Of a stretch of 64,000 nucleotides of DNA, positions 35,715 through 47,702 are shown piece by piece. The DNA comes from Typhlomys cinereus. Its lineage: Eukaryota; Chordata; Mammalia; Rodentia; Platacanthomyidae. Position 1 is the first letter of the stretch. Each line of letters begins with the position of its first letter. The notes under the pieces were generated by a model that made no database searches, had not been told where the DNA came from, and saw only the letters and a list, made by a program, of their open reading frames with translations. Where the stretch lies: contig JALPQD010000908.1 in assembly GCA_023101885.1 (NCBI GenBank), forward strand, positions 124,001 through 188,000, in the 5' to 3' direction. Made by a program: the position numbers and the translations under genes.

Positions 35715-37780
35715 CATAGCAATGTCCGAGGCCCAGGTCACTTTCTGCATGGTTCTAGGGACTGATCCCATGTGACCCCAAAACTGTGGTGTGCCTGCAG
35801 TGCCTCCTGCCACCTGTGTCCTCTACAGAGGGGAGGGCATGAGAAACCTCACCTTGGAAGTTAGGAAAAGAATGTTTTCCCTAGAAATCCCTAAATCATT
35901 TCACCCAGAGTTGGATGGCTGTCCAGTGATGAAATGTAAACTGCATAGGGGAAGTTATTCTCAGACATGTTCTGACTCCGCAGCAGCTGCCAAGGAAGGA
36001 GGGAGGAGGGCGTGGCTACTGGAAGTCAGCCGCAACGAACGCCAAGACTGAATTTTATTGCAACAATAAACTGTGCTCACTCCTGTCACCCACACATAGG
36101 TTAGGATGAGCAAGAGCAAGGCCTTCCCAGCCTAGACTTGCCCGGCCAGGAACCACTGGAAACCACCTAAGGCACCAAACAGGGCTGAAATGCACACGTG
36201 TGAAAGTCAATCATTTATATCGGGTCATGGTACTACTTAGCACTGCTTGTAAATTCACACAGGAGCATATTCACAGGATGATGACAACCTAATGAGAGGT
36301 ATTTAGAGAACACAACACGAGACATAGACCCGAGCAGGTTACCCCATCTACCCGAAAGCCAGTAGACAGACCCTCTGTTTCCTCCTGGATTGCCACATGG
36401 CCATTTGCACACGTATGATTCTGTCGGAAGTCCTTTCCCCACACTGCAGGGTTAGATGCCAGTAGAAGAGGCTTCTTCTCTTTGGACAGGCTTAAACTCT
36501 CCCATGAACCACAGCCTCCAGCTCCACCCTTTGGCCATCGCAGACCAGCTTGAAACTCCTCCCTTCCCCCAGCACAGCTAATTCAACCTTTCTGGTTATT
36601 GTTATTTGCATAAGAGATGGGCAGACCAGCAAACCCCTCCCACATATGTGTTATATTGGCCTCTTTCTAGAGAACCTTAGAAATATGTTAATGACCTCTC
36701 CAGGTGCCAAAGCAATGACAGGTCTGGATGATTGCCCACTGCCCACCGTGATGGAATGGAAGAGATCCATCCACCCCCTTCCTTCTTGGCCTAAAGCATC
36801 TCCGACTCCCAAATCCCGGGTTCCGGCCACTCTCCATGTAGGAGGCAGAACTTACAGACATCGCTGAGTGGTGATTCCATCAGAGAAAGTGGCTTATGTC
36901 ACATGGGCTGTGCTCTCTTGGAGAGGTGGCGATGAGACATCAACTCTGGAATTCTGGCAGCGGCCTGTGGTTCCTTTTTGATGGTCTTTGCATGGTCTCA
37001 ACCTGCTTGCTGGAGTGAAGTAACTTTTACTGAGCCATATTTCAACCACAGAAAGTGATTGCTGACATTTCCAAAGGAAGCGAAGTCCGTGGTGTCTGGC
37101 GAAGCTTCCTCTGACAGAAGCTTGCTCTCTGTCTGTATCCTTCCCATGTGGAAAAGAAGAGGGGAGCACAAGCTCCCTCTGACACTTGATGTGAAGACAT
37201 TGATCTTGATACTGATGTCCTGTGACCTAATCATCTCTACTTAGTTATATTGCTTCGGGGTTTAGATTTCAGTGTAAGAATCTGGGGAGGGGCAGACAAT
37301 ACCTCACTCAGAGTCCAGATGTAAGATAAGCTAAGGCGAAATTGAACTGCACACTTAACTTCTGAGCATCTTACTGAGCATAAGCCTATTTCAGTATCTT
37401 TTAAGGAGACTATTTTTAAGAGACTATAAGCGAGATGGTCCAAAGCTAGGTTCACACACTGAGTAAAGTCAAGATTAGAGGCAGAGAGCTATTTACAAAG
37501 TCACTGTGCTGGTTACTTGGAAAGGAGATCATGGCTTGGACTGGGAAAGGGGGGAGGAGGTTTGCAAGCAGGTCAGACAGACATCAGTAGTATGCGTTCA
37601 TTTGAGATGCTGAGAAGTGCTAACCGATTCGGCGTGGGATGAAAGATGGAAAGAAAAAAGCCAGGATCGCTCCAAGCTCTGTGGTCTGAGAAAGCAAGAA
37701 GAAGGTGGTGCTGTGCAAAGATCCGGAATGGGGGTGAGATAGAAGTGAGATGGTGGGAAATGAAGGAAATTCTATTTGGG
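35715..37780. other. Unassigned sequence
   Basis: No repeat or exon recognised. The 105-codon frame at 36550-36867 has no motif. Confidence 0.45.
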
Positions 37781-37782
37781 GT

Positions 37783-37850
37783 GTGTGTGTATGTGTGTGT
37801 GTGTGTGTATGAGTCATGTGTGTGTGTGTGTGTATATGTGTGTGTTGTAC
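37783..37850 (+). repeat. (GT)n microsatellite
   Basis: Two GT blocks separated by tatgagtcat, at the start of a diverged LTR. Confidence 0.93.
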
Positions 37851-37854
37851 GGGA

Positions 37855-38234
37855 GTCAACTTGACACTGAAGAGTTGAGTTTTTGGCACACCTGTGAAGA
37901 ATTGGTAGTTAAGACAAGACCTGAGCAAGCCTGTAGGGAAGCGTGTAGGAAGACCCCGGCCATGGTGGGTGGGACTAAGCCCTGGACAGGAGGATAAGAT
38001 GGAGAGAGCTGTTCTGTAGTTTAGACGCTTTGGCAAACTTGCAGGCTGGTGGGTGAGCAAATCAGCCTCTCTCAGCAATATCTACGGATGCTGTGGTCCG
38101 TTCTCTCAGTTCCTAGTATGGGTATGAACTCTCCTGCCAAGCCGGGCTATGAACCAGAACCAGAAGCAAAAGTGAAACCCCCTGAAGTGGTTTAGTGGCA
38201 TATTTTACCAGTAACATGAAGACAAACTGCAATA
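37855..38234 (+). mobile_element. Diverged solo LTR, 425-bp ERVL-like family
   Basis: The start is replaced by a (GT)n tract, then gtcaacttgacactgaag, catggtgggtgggactaagc and aacatgaagacaaactgcaa follow in family order. It is the most diverged copy in the window. Confidence 0.7.
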
Positions 38235-39272
38235 ATGTACAAGTTAGAGAGGGCCATGGATACCCAAATCATGCATATCAGTGCCCTCAAAGGAGATTCT
38301 GACACTTCTGAGAATTGGCAGCTTACCTATGGGATTCAAAGCCGTGGGCGAGGCCACACATTCCAGGCACAGACGGCGCAGACCGAACGGCAAGTCTGAA
38401 CCCAGTGGTGTTCCAGGGTCGGAAGGAAATAAGATGCAGGAGAACTCACAGTGAGGGCGAGGGAAAACTCGCACGGTGTCTGGGAAGCCTGGCAAAGAAG
38501 TTCTGGAAATCTCAACAGCAAAGCAGGGTGAATCACGGCGCCGGCACCCTTACCACGGCTGGAAACTGCAAGGTCGGAGCTCTGGTGGCCACATTTAGTA
38601 GCATAGGCGCTCACGATCGCGTGGATGTGACATAATAACTCCCCCTGCCACCCCTCCCCCCACCCCCGGTGTCCAAATAGGACAGAAAAGGTGGAGAGCG
38701 CGGCAACAGGTGCCTTGGAAGGAGCAGACTGTGGAACAGACCCGATGAGTGCGCCAATGGGAGAGAGGAGAACAAGCCTCCTCCTGCGCTTTTACTTTAA
38801 GATGGGAAGTTTTCAAACAAGTCTGTGTACCCGTGAGAAAGATCCAGCAAAGAGAAGACGAAGAGGCGCAGGGAAGCTTTAGGCTTAGTCAGACAGAGGA
38901 GTGAGTGTCCCGAAAGAGGGGCTGGCCCCGGGCAGGGAGAAGGACAACTCTCCTGTCCCAGCAGGTAAGGCTAGGGGAGCAGGTGGGCTGAAAGATGACA
39001 AGGTGGGAAGACCCCAGATTGTTCTATGTTATGTAAAAAGGGGGCGGGGAGAAAGGCCATGCATTGGGTGCCAGCAGAAGTGGAGGGGCTTTTGACGTCA
39101 CCCAGATGAAATGGGTCAGAAGCAATGCTGGGCTGCTTTATGTACTTCGTAATACTCATGTGACAGGTAAGAACAGGGACACATTCTGAGAACTAAGACA
39201 GTGTTTGATTCCAACATCACACAAACACTGCACACTCTCCTTGCATAGCCTGCTACATGGCTGGTCTCTGTG

Positions 39273-39310
<38 letters not shown>

Positions 39311-39366
39311 TATTGCTACCTACTGCTGAAGAAAGTGAGTTGAGATTAAATCTAGAACAAGAATCA
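38235..39366. other. Unassigned GC-richer sequence
   Basis: More CpG than the surroundings at 38330-38620, where frames overlap on both strands (83-106 codons). I cannot support a gene or promoter. Confidence 0.45.
39282..39306 (+). repeat. (GT)n microsatellite
   Basis: Short GT repeat near the start of the LTR cluster at 39367. Confidence 0.93.
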
Positions 39367-40170
39367 GGCATGGCAGCTGTAGCAGCCATCAAATGGCTTA
39401 AGGAAACAAGGGGTTTATTTTCTCTTATGATTATCTGTGTGATAGTTAATCCTGGTTGTTCACTTGACACACCTGGCATTAACTAAGATCAGCTGAGACC
39501 ACACTTGACAAGATCAGCTGAGACCACCTGAAGAGATTATCTGAATAATACAAAGATCAGCCCTAGATCCGATCAGAACCTCCCCAGATCTCATTGGAAC
39601 CTCCAAGTAGTGGACCAGATAAAAGGAGCCACAGAACAGAAGAAGAAGAGAGATTCTCCAGGAATCCAGACTCAGCCTTTCTGATGGGTGTGACGTAGCC
39701 TGTCTCCACCACCAGCCGTGCTGCTTCCGCCATGGAAGTCTGTTTTCCCCCTCTGGAATTGTAAGTTAAATAAATCTCCCTTTCTCCCTTAAGTTGATGG
39801 ACTTTGGGTGCTCTCTCACAGCAATAATTAAGAGTGGCCGTTACAGTCTGGTTACAGTTCTCAGTCCAGCTTGACAGGAGAGCTCACACCAACACCAGGG
39901 ACGACAAAACTGGCCACATCATCTATACATAATAGCTAAGAAAGGGATGATCCTTACTTGTCAGACCAGCGTGTCTGGCCAAGTGTACATGAGATACCAA
40001 CTTTCTCAACCAGCTCTCTGTATTTCATTCCACCATGGGCTGGCCCTTCCCCATCAGCTAGACAATCTCCTGCAGGTTTGCTCTGGGCTTAACTCAACAA
40101 TTAATTCTCTACAAATGTTCCCAGAGCTCAAATCCTCAACTGTCAAGTTGACACCTGTGCCCAACTATGC
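39367..40170 (-). mobile_element. LTR of the 425-bp family, split by another LTR
   Basis: Its 3' end (plus-strand 39367-39437, with ggcttaaggaaacaaggggt) and the remainder (39846-40170, with gtcaagttgacacctgtgcc) are separated by the solo LTR 39438-39845. The join across the insert reconstructs the family order seen at 16536-16959. The B1-like SINE at 40172 abuts it. Confidence 0.82.
39438..39845 (+). mobile_element. Solo ERVL-like LTR (408 bp) inserted in another LTR
   Basis: It starts tgtgatagttaatcctggtt and ends gccgttaca, with AATAAA at 39769-39774. Flanks are atctg (39433-39437) and gtctg (39846-39850), a 5-bp duplication with one mismatch. It belongs to the same family as 60171-60605 on the other strand. 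The tgtcaacttgac-like start resembles MLT2-type ERVL LTRs; the name is my inference. Confidence 0.82.
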
Positions 40171-40171
40171 C

Positions 40172-40320
40172 AGCAGCACATGCCTACAACTCCAGAACTC
40201 AGGAGACTGAGGCAGGAGAGCCATGAGTTCAAGTCCAGCCTGGGCTACGTGGTCAGCTCAAGGTCCAGCCAGACCTACAATGTGAGACCCTGTCTCAAAA
40301 CAACAGCAATAAAACCCAGC
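40172..40320 (+). mobile_element. B1-like SINE
   Basis: gcacatgcctacaactccag, gactgaggcaggagagccat, agtccagcctgggctacgtg and gagaccctgtctcaaaacaa are classic B1 blocks. It adjoins the LTR at 39367-40170. Confidence 0.85.
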
Positions 40321-40706
40321 AATGAGTCACTCAAGAGATGTACAGTTAGCACAAGATGAGAGAGACTCCTGCTCCTACCACACAGTGGGTTGCCTCACAT
40401 TAGGAATATGGTCTAAAATAATAATAAAAGTACAATTCAGGAAATACATAACTAGTAACATAGAGTTTATTGTCACTATCAAATACTATGTGCTGACTGT
40501 AACTGCATGTGCTACAATTTTATATACTGGAAGTACAGCCAGTTTCTTCACTTACACACATCACCAGGAGTACATGATTAAGACACTAATATCACAACAG
40601 CCACAACATCGCAATAGTAAATTTTTGTCCTGTTAGACTCATACATTTATTTATTTATTTATTTAGTTTATTTATTTATTGTGTGTTATTTATTTATTTA
40701 TTTATT

Positions 40707-40709
40707 TAG

Positions 40710-40746
<37 letters not shown>

Positions 40747-40948
40747 CAGAGGGCATTGTGTACCCATGTGGAGGACCAGGGATGATTTCAGGAATCATCC
40801 TGAATTGCTTCTTGCTTGGTTCTGGGATTTCCCAGGCTCTCTCCACAGAGCTGGAAATGCTGTTGTTTCCACCTGGCATTTTTACATCAAACTCAGGACC
40901 TTCTGTTTGCAAGACAGAGTCTTAACCCCTGAGCCATCTCTCCAGCTC
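40707..40948 (-). mobile_element. tRNA-derived SINE, same family
   Basis: A (TTTA)n and (GT)n tail precede ggaggaccagggatgatttc; it ends ttaacccctgagccatctct-ccagc. A short internal deletion is present around 40890. Confidence 0.87.
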
Positions 40949-41307
40949 CTTGTCCTGTCAGAATCTCCATCAACCAGGATCACGTATGAGGTTGGTCATC
41001 AGTGTTCATGGCTACCACAATGGATTAAACAAAAGAGCTTTCTTTAAATTTTCTATTTCTGGAAAGTTCCTTGAAAGCAAAGGGAAGGTAGCCACAGTGC
41101 TTGAGAAAGAGTCATCTTGGTGAAGGCTCAGGGCTATTTAAACTTGGTAAGGATGGAAGGACAAGCTTGACTTCATGAAGCAAACATGGTCCTTTCTCAG
41201 GTATGCGCACCTTTGACACACCAGGAAAGGATGTCTATAGCTTGGCTGTTTCTCCCAGAGAGCATTTGGGTACCTGAGCATAAGGAAACATATAAAAGTG
41301 TTCAGAT

Positions 41308-41540
41308 GGGCTGGAGATGACTCAGAGGTTAAAGCCTTTGTCTCAAAAGTCAGCAGACCTGAATTCAGATCCCCAGATCTTATGTAAAAAAAAAAAAAAT
41401 GGCAGGTGGAAATGGTGGTGGTCTTGGAAGGCAGAGCCTGGGAAATCCCAGAGCAAAGCTATAGAAAGAGGTAAAGCAATCTGGGATGATTCCTAATGTC
41501 ACCCTTGGACCTCCACAGGCATACACTCAAATGCCCTCAT

Positions 41541-41578
<38 letters not shown>
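41308..41578 (+). mobile_element. tRNA-derived SINE, same family
   Basis: It starts gggctggagatgactcagag, has an A run near 41388-41399, then ggcagagcctgggaaatccc and a (CA)n tail to 41577. Confidence 0.87.
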
Positions 41579-41579
41579 T

Positions 41580-42156
41580 TCAGAGCAGCATTATTAACAC
41601 AGAAGCCAATTAGAAAAAGCACATGGCCATCAACCAAGATCCAAAGAGATGGACAGAGGAGGACATCATTTCCATAATCAAAAGAGGCAGGAAGCGGTCA
41701 AGGAAGCTCAACCAAGTCACAAGAGTAATCATAAACTCACTGGGAAGAACACCGGGCACCATGATACAGAGGAACAAAAGAAGAGAGCAGGTGGGGTGAC
41801 GAGGACAAGCTCAGGTGATGCTCAGGTGGAGAGAGAGTAGGGGAAGGCTACAGAACCCCTTGAAAGAAGCCCCAGGTACTGTGTCATATCTTCAGCTGGA
41901 AGGCAGAGATGTGAGTACTGAGCTAGTCTTCATATCCTCCTTTGTTTTTACCTGTATGAAATGCTTTGCAATCTAGCACCAACTAATAAGGGGGGTTGCA
42001 AAGAGAAAGAAAGAACAATGCATTGGCAGAAATGGGAGATGAACAACTCGCTGGAGCAGACTTGTCAGGGAATCAGTTGTTGATGGATGCAGTCACCTGA
42101 GTCCGTCCTGTGCTTCTGCTTCTGACTCCACCCATACTTTCTTCGAGCCTTCTCAT
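41580..42156. other. Unassigned sequence
   Basis: Nothing recognised between a SINE and a MaLR LTR. Confidence 0.4.
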
Positions 42157-42531
42157 TGTCATGGTTTGAAATGTGAGCTGTCCCCCACAGGCTCATGCTC
42201 TTGAATCTCTAGTTGTTTGGGAAGGTCATGGCACCTTTAAGAGGCGGAGCCTTGCTGGAGGAAGGCAGTCACAGGGGGTGGGCCTTGAGATGGATTACTC
42301 CCACCCTACTTCAGGGAGAGGTCTGCTCTTGCAGTTGGCAGTCTTGTAGCTCTCCACCTCCATGAAGGACATGACTTAACCCATCTCTAGCATCTGCCTC
42401 CAGCCATGTCACTTCTGTCGTGAAAGACTATATCCCCCCTCTGGAACCTTAAGCTGAATAAATCTCCCTTTCTCCATTTAAGTTGCTTGACTTTGGGTGT
42501 TGTCTCACAGCAACAAAGAGTAACTGATGCA
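42157..42531 (+). mobile_element. Solo MaLR LTR (MT/ORR1-like)
   Basis: It begins tgtcatggtttgaaatgtg and contains gcggagccttgctggagga and gctgaataaatctccctttc, which provides AATAAA, then ends gtctcacagcaacaaagagt-aactgatgca. It is the plus-strand counterpart of 4761-5117. I could not confirm a target duplication. Confidence 0.88.
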
Positions 42532-43151
42532 ACTATATCTTCTGGAACCGTTAGACAAAGAAATGCCCTTTGGTCCCCCTAGATCCTTGAGTCTGCATAG
42601 TGTGTCACAGCAGCCAGAGAAAGTCACTATGGCACATGGTGAAGGAGCAGATGGGTGCATAGTTTAGAAGGACTCGAAGACTGAAGGGGATCAGAGCCTC
42701 GAGAAAGCTGGGGTTTCATGGACGTCTATATAGAAAAACAAGTAAATGATTGATACGGATGACCCACTTTGTGTCATGACTAGCGTTTCTCCCTTCAACG
42801 TAAAGTGTCCACGGCTGGTTGAATGCTATTGTTCCCTTGAGCACACTCCCATGCGCATTAGGTATGATCACTGCACCCCTTCCTGGACGTAAGCTGTGCT
42901 CCCGCCCACGATGAAGATCATTGCAGGAAGCCATGATATCATGGTTGCCTGTCACATGCATGTTCCTACAGCTCATTTGTCAGGCAAACACATCTTGAAG
43001 GATAAAAAGGAATGAGTATCATATGCAAAAGACAGATTGTTTATGTTGATCACTTTACCCTTCTCCACAAAAGATGAAAACAAATATGCAGGAGCACCAT
43101 ATGGGAATGGGGTGACCTTGATGAGACATATTTTTAGAGAGAGATTTATTA

Positions 43152-43290
43152 TAGATGGGCATAGTAGTCCATGCTTAGAGTCCCAGTACTCTGGAAGCTA
43201 AGGCAGGGGAATTACCATTAGTTTGAGTCCAGCATGATATACAGAATGGGACTCTATCGCAAAAGATAACAATAAAATAAAACAAAATAT
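43152..43290 (+). mobile_element. B1-like SINE
   Basis: gggcatagtagtccatgctt, gtcccagtactctggaagct and ggcaggggaattaccattag; its 3' end is included in the 104-bp tandem duplication that follows. Confidence 0.78.
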
Positions 43291-43457
43291 GCACATACAT
43301 ATATGTAATATGCACACTCCTCCTTCACATACACATACTCCTACATTTAGAGAGACTCTATCGCAAAAGATAACAATAAAATAAAACAAAATATGCACAT
43401 ACATATATGTAATATGCACACTCCTCCTTCACATACACATACTCCTACATTTAGAGA
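43250..43457. repeat. Exact 104-bp tandem duplication
   Basis: Two adjacent copies (43250-43353 and 43354-43457), each beginning gactctatcgcaaaagataa and ending catttagagag. I see no difference between them. The unit spans the end of a B1-like SINE and the AT/CA-rich sequence beyond it. Confidence 0.95.
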
Positions 43458-44351
43458 GACATGAATGAAGTAACTATTTTCCATCTCCTCTCCCAAATCT
43501 GAAGATGTCCTTGGGCAGTCTTCAGTCAGGAAGTGTATGTTTGCTTTTGAAGAGAACTTCCTCTAGTTTAGGTACCACACCAACCCTACACGAATGAGCC
43601 CTTTCACTTCCTATGACACGCAGCACCCCATGAACAGGTGAGCAGAGTTCACGTACCTGTAAAGTCAGAGCAAGGAAGGTCCCTTTGGAAGTGTGGGAAC
43701 ATCCTTCCTTGCCACCAGCACCTCATACACCCTGGAACCAGGAGATGAGGAGAAGCAGGTCACTAGTTGCAAGTGGTCATGTGAGATGCTGTTCTACACA
43801 GTGGACATGAGCAAAGGACTGATTTCCAGTCCCCTGAAGGCTGCAAAAGCTTTTCAAGTTATCTCTGAGCATCAGGTGCATGCTCCAGAACGTGACAGAG
43901 ATGGGCTTAGCCAGACACTATCTCCTGGACTTGATTGGTCTGTAGTGTCCATGACTTCACTGCAGCTATGTACATTTCCACAAGACCTGTATGGGATTCA
44001 TCCTATCAGCATTTCCCCACGGGAAGGGAATGATTTCAAGAGGCTTCTCTTCTCCCTGAGAGACAGACAAGGACTGATGGGGAGAAAATGGAAGATGCTT
44101 TCCTCAATGGTATACCCACTGTTGTAGTTCTCTGCATGTTGCTGGTAAAATCATGACAAAAAAGATTAAGGGAACAAGGGGCTTTATTTTCTCTTGTTAT
44201 AATCCAGTTACAGTTCCTTCTCCAGATTGGCAGGAGAGCCACTAACACTAAGGATGAGGTAAGTGGCCACATTATGTCCATATCACAGATGAAAGAGGGA
44301 CAATATTTACTTGCCAGACCAGCAAAGCTGGTCAAGTATTCGGAAGGATGC

Positions 44352-45764
44352 TGTCAGAGTTAGGCACAGGTGTCAACTTGACTATTGAGGGTTTGAGCTC
44401 TGGGCACATTTGTAGAGAATTAGTGGTTGAGTTAGGCCCAAAGCAGATCTACAGGAGATTATCTAGCCATTGGGAAAGGCCCAACCCATGGTGGATGGGG
44501 CTAGGCCCTGGAATAAAATACAGAGAGCTGGTTGAGGGAGTTGGCATCTTTCTATACACTTGACCAGACATGCTGGTCTGGCAAGTAAGGATTATCCCTT
44601 TCTTAGATATTATGTAGAGATGATATGGCCAGTTCCCTCATCACTGGTGTTGGTGTGAGCTCTCCTGTCAAGCTGGACTGAGAACTGTAACTGGACTATC
44701 ATAAGAAAATAAGCCGTATGTACTCCCTAATAGGTGGCTCCTAGTACCAAACCAACCCAGCCCACCTAGAGATAGTAATTCCAAGGATTATGAACAGGAG
44801 GGATGGGGTAGGAGGACCATACCAGAAACAAGGAGAGAAGGGACCATGTTACAGCAGGGAAAATAGGCCTCTACCAAGGACCCAAATAAGTAATGAGACA
44901 TCTGATTAAGTTCACAGACTTTTGTTCCTGATCATTTACTACTGAGGGGGTGTGATCTCACCAGAAGAGGAGGGCATATAGTCTGGCAGATAAAAAGTAA
45001 CCATTTTGCAAACCTCCCTTACTGTGGTTTCCCACTTTTATTACATCTACCTTTGAATGTGCTTTTATCACAAGACTCTAACAGCTTTTTGTCTCTGGCC
45101 AGGGGGTAACATACAATGCCCACCAGGATGGAGTGAAGGGCATTGCAGGAGCAGCAAAACTGCAAAAGAAAATCAACAAACCACAATCCAGAACTTCAGA
45201 GACTCTATATCAACCACCTAGAACTAGGCCAGCTTAGTCTCTCCCCATCTTGAAGCTCAGGGAAATTTGCGAAAGAGGGGGCAGTAAGAGTGTAAGAGCA
45301 AAAGGATGGGAGGAGCAATGATATGTAAGATACTCTATACTAGTTAGGGCTGAAGCAGTTATAATTGGACTTTGCATAACCTGCGCATTGTCCAACACAC
45401 TGTTGACCTCACAAAGTCTAGTATCTGCTAAAGGCACCAAGATCCTTGGAGGCAAAGGATTGGCAGCCACAGCAGTGTTCCTATACCTAAGGGGAACACG
45501 GGAAAGGGTTCGGGAAAGGCCACTGGGTCCTTGTACGTCATCGGAGAGGAGGGCCCAGAGGAAAATCAGACATGCACAAGAAAGGACTCTCTGGGAATTG
45601 GGGTGGGAGGCACTGGGGGATGGGGAGGGAGAGGGGTGGGGAGGGGGAGCAGGGGGTACGGGGAGAGGAGGAGGGAGGGAGGGAACTGGTGTACCTAATA
45701 AGTTTGTATGAGCTGAAATAAAAAAAAAAAGAAAAGAAACCTCTTGCTCCCTTAAGCTGCTTGA
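44352..45764 (+). mobile_element. Plus-strand LTR of the 425-bp family, split by an L1
   Basis: It starts tgtcagagttaggcacagg at 44352 inside the minus-strand copy and follows family order to actggactatca. The L1 fragment 44712-45733 then intervenes, and the tail resumes as cctcttgctcccttaagctg (45740-45764). The final 55 bases are lost where the MaLR element begins. Its last part forms an inverted repeat with 44160-44340. Confidence 0.78.
44712..45733 (+). mobile_element. 5'-truncated L1, 3' UTR fragment
   Basis: From gccgtatgtactccctaat onward this parallels the last codons of ORF2 and the 3' UTR of the full-length L1 at 53544-54320, read on the opposite strand. Shared segments include the maagctcagggaaatttgcg-like stretch and the G-rich tract at about 45597-45690. 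It ends gtatgagctgaaat plus an A-rich tail. It is inserted in the tail of an LTR copy (44352 onward); a short aagaaaa repeat on both sides may be the target duplication. Several indels show it is older than the full-length copy. Confidence 0.9.
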
Positions 45765-46103
45765 TGTGAGACAATACCCAAAGTCAAGCAATTTAATAGG
45801 AGAAAGGGAGATTTATTCAGCTTACAGCTCCAGAGGACAGATATGGCAGGAAAGGCATGGCTAGCTGACAGAAGATGGAAGTGGTCTAAATCGTGCCCAT
45901 CAAGAAGGCTGAGCTCCAAAATGGATAACTGCCACAGCAGACCTCTCCCAGAAGTAGGATGGGGCTAATCAACCTCAAGGCCACCCCCTGTGACTTCCTT
46001 TCTCCAGCAAGTCTCAACCTCTTAAAGGTCCTATGACTTTTCCAAACAACTAAGATTCAAAGACATGAGCCTGTAAGGGGACAACTCACATTTCATACCA
46101 TGA
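45765..46103 (-). repeat. MaLR 3' LTR, outer end missing
   Basis: The sequence enters the LTR abruptly at tgtgagacaataccca, directly after the tail of an unrelated LTR copy, so about 33 bases of the outer end are missing. The remainder aligns with 47703-48077, ending accatga before the internal region. Confidence 0.82.
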
Positions 46104-47702
46104 TGCTCCACCCCTCCCCTCCGCAGGCTCTTCGCCATCTCAATATGCAAACCATACTCAGTCCAACTTTTAAAGTTCCATAAACTATATCAGCAGTCCC
46201 AACACAATCCAAAAGTCCAAAGTTCAATGCCTCCTGTAAAAATCAAAAGACAAGTTATATAGTTCCAACATACAATGGAACGGAACAAGCATTCCCATTC
46301 CAAAAGGGAGGAATGGGAGCATATCCAGGAAAAATCAGTCCATAACATGACTGAAAACTAACAGGACAAATTCCAAATCCTTCAGCTCCAAGTCCAACAG
46401 GCAAGCCTCTTGGTGAAATCATCTCATTTCCACTCCTCCAGTGAAGCAGCCCACAGAACACATCACTCTCTTGGGCTGGCTCCTCCCAGCACATACAACT
46501 CTCCTCAGCAAATGTCCCACGTAGGCTCTGGCACCTCTAACACCTTCACTTCTCAATGGCAAACCAGGCTTTAATTCCACAGCACAAACTGCACTTCTTG
46601 GGCCTCTAAATTATAGGTTTCCTGCCACATACTGCTTGGCTTCTGTCATTCTCTGAAACCTTGGAGAACAGACCCACAACCTCCTCCCTCTTGCATCTTT
46701 GATGCCTCTAAAACCAGGATTTCATGTATGACTTCAGGTTCTGCTATAACCTCCAGGTAGAGATTGGCCGCTTGAGTAGCTGATTTAGCTTCTCAGTGCT
46801 GACTGTGGGCAAAATCTCTCTTGGGCAGTTGCTTCAGAGGAGGAACTGACCTTTCCTTTAGAACTCCACCTTTTTGCTCTTTTCTTGCAAAAGAATTTGC
46901 ATTCTTATGGATAGGAGGCTTCCCTGAAGGACTTGCTCTCAGGGTGCAGCCTCTCCTATCATCCAAATGGAGAGCAGACTTTCAATCACTAATTGAGCTA
47001 ATCTCTTGAACAATAACTGCCATTTTGCTGTCTGTATTCTCTGTAAACCTGCCCTCACAATTTTCCTCATCAAACCTCACAGTTTCCATCTTTTTAGTCC
47101 TGACTTTTTGCTCTTTATCCTCATAACACTGAAGAAGAATGCTAAAAAATAACCATGCCACACTGTCAAGACTACATTCCCTTGAAACTTCCTTAGCCAA
47201 ACACTTGAATTTAACTTCAGGCAAACGTTCAGGAAGAGGGCAAAACTTGATCAAACTCCCTGCCAGTGCATGACTCCATTTGTTCCTCATCAAGTTCCCA
47301 ACATAATCTTTGTTCCCCTCTGGACCATCACAAGCTGGGATTCCACTATCTGCATCTCTAACGGCATCGATCTCTTCCAAGCTCTGGCTAGAATGGCCCT
47401 TTGGGCCGCATCTCCAAAACCCAAAGACGTTCCCAGCAACAAGGTCCCAAAGTCCTTCATATTTCTCCTAATAAGCAGTTCCAAAGGTACACTAGCCATA
47501 TCTTAGCAATGGCTACACTGCTGAGTACCAACATCTCTCAGTTTCATAAAAACAACTTCACTTTTGGATACCAGATTCTTAGTCTCATATGGCAACACCC
47601 CATTTCTCTAGTACCGATTTCTCTCAACTTCAAAACACTTCATACTCTGGTACTAGATGCTCTTAATCTCATAGTAATATCTCACTACTCGGTATCATTT
47701 CC
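46104..47702 (-). pseudogene. MaLR internal region, non-functional
   Basis: About 1.6 kb between the two LTRs. It contains open stretches on the minus strand, the longest 132 codons at 46982-47380 and an overlapping 69 codons at 47290-47499. Neither shows a retroviral motif I can name, and frames are broken throughout. MaLR internal regions are known to carry at most gag-like remnants. I would not treat any of it as a functional protein. Confidence 0.7.

Larger units (their letters stand above)
42535..44119. other. Unassigned sequence around a duplicated B1 tail
   Basis: Apart from the B1-like SINE and its tandem duplication, nothing is recognised. The longest frame is 144 codons at 43693-44127, plus strand; it has no motif I know and overlaps an LTR at its end. 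Confidence 0.45.

Noticed and set aside
37620..38078. 152-codon minus-strand open frame
   Set aside because: It spans a diverged LTR and a CA microsatellite (His-Thr repeats), so there is no evidence for a gene.
38244..38635. Overlapping frames in a GC-richer stretch, considered as a CpG-island promoter with first exon
   Set aside because: CpG density is only modest, and no conserved coding pattern, splice donor context or repeat explanation could be established.
43693..44127. 144-codon plus-strand open frame
   Set aside because: Looked at as a possible exon or retrocopy, but no motif is recognisable and it runs into an LTR. Kept only as unassigned sequence.
45234..45791. 185-codon minus-strand open frame and 107-codon plus-strand frame
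   Set aside because: Both lie in the L1 3' UTR fragment, and the Pro/Ser- or Gly-rich part is its G-rich tract.
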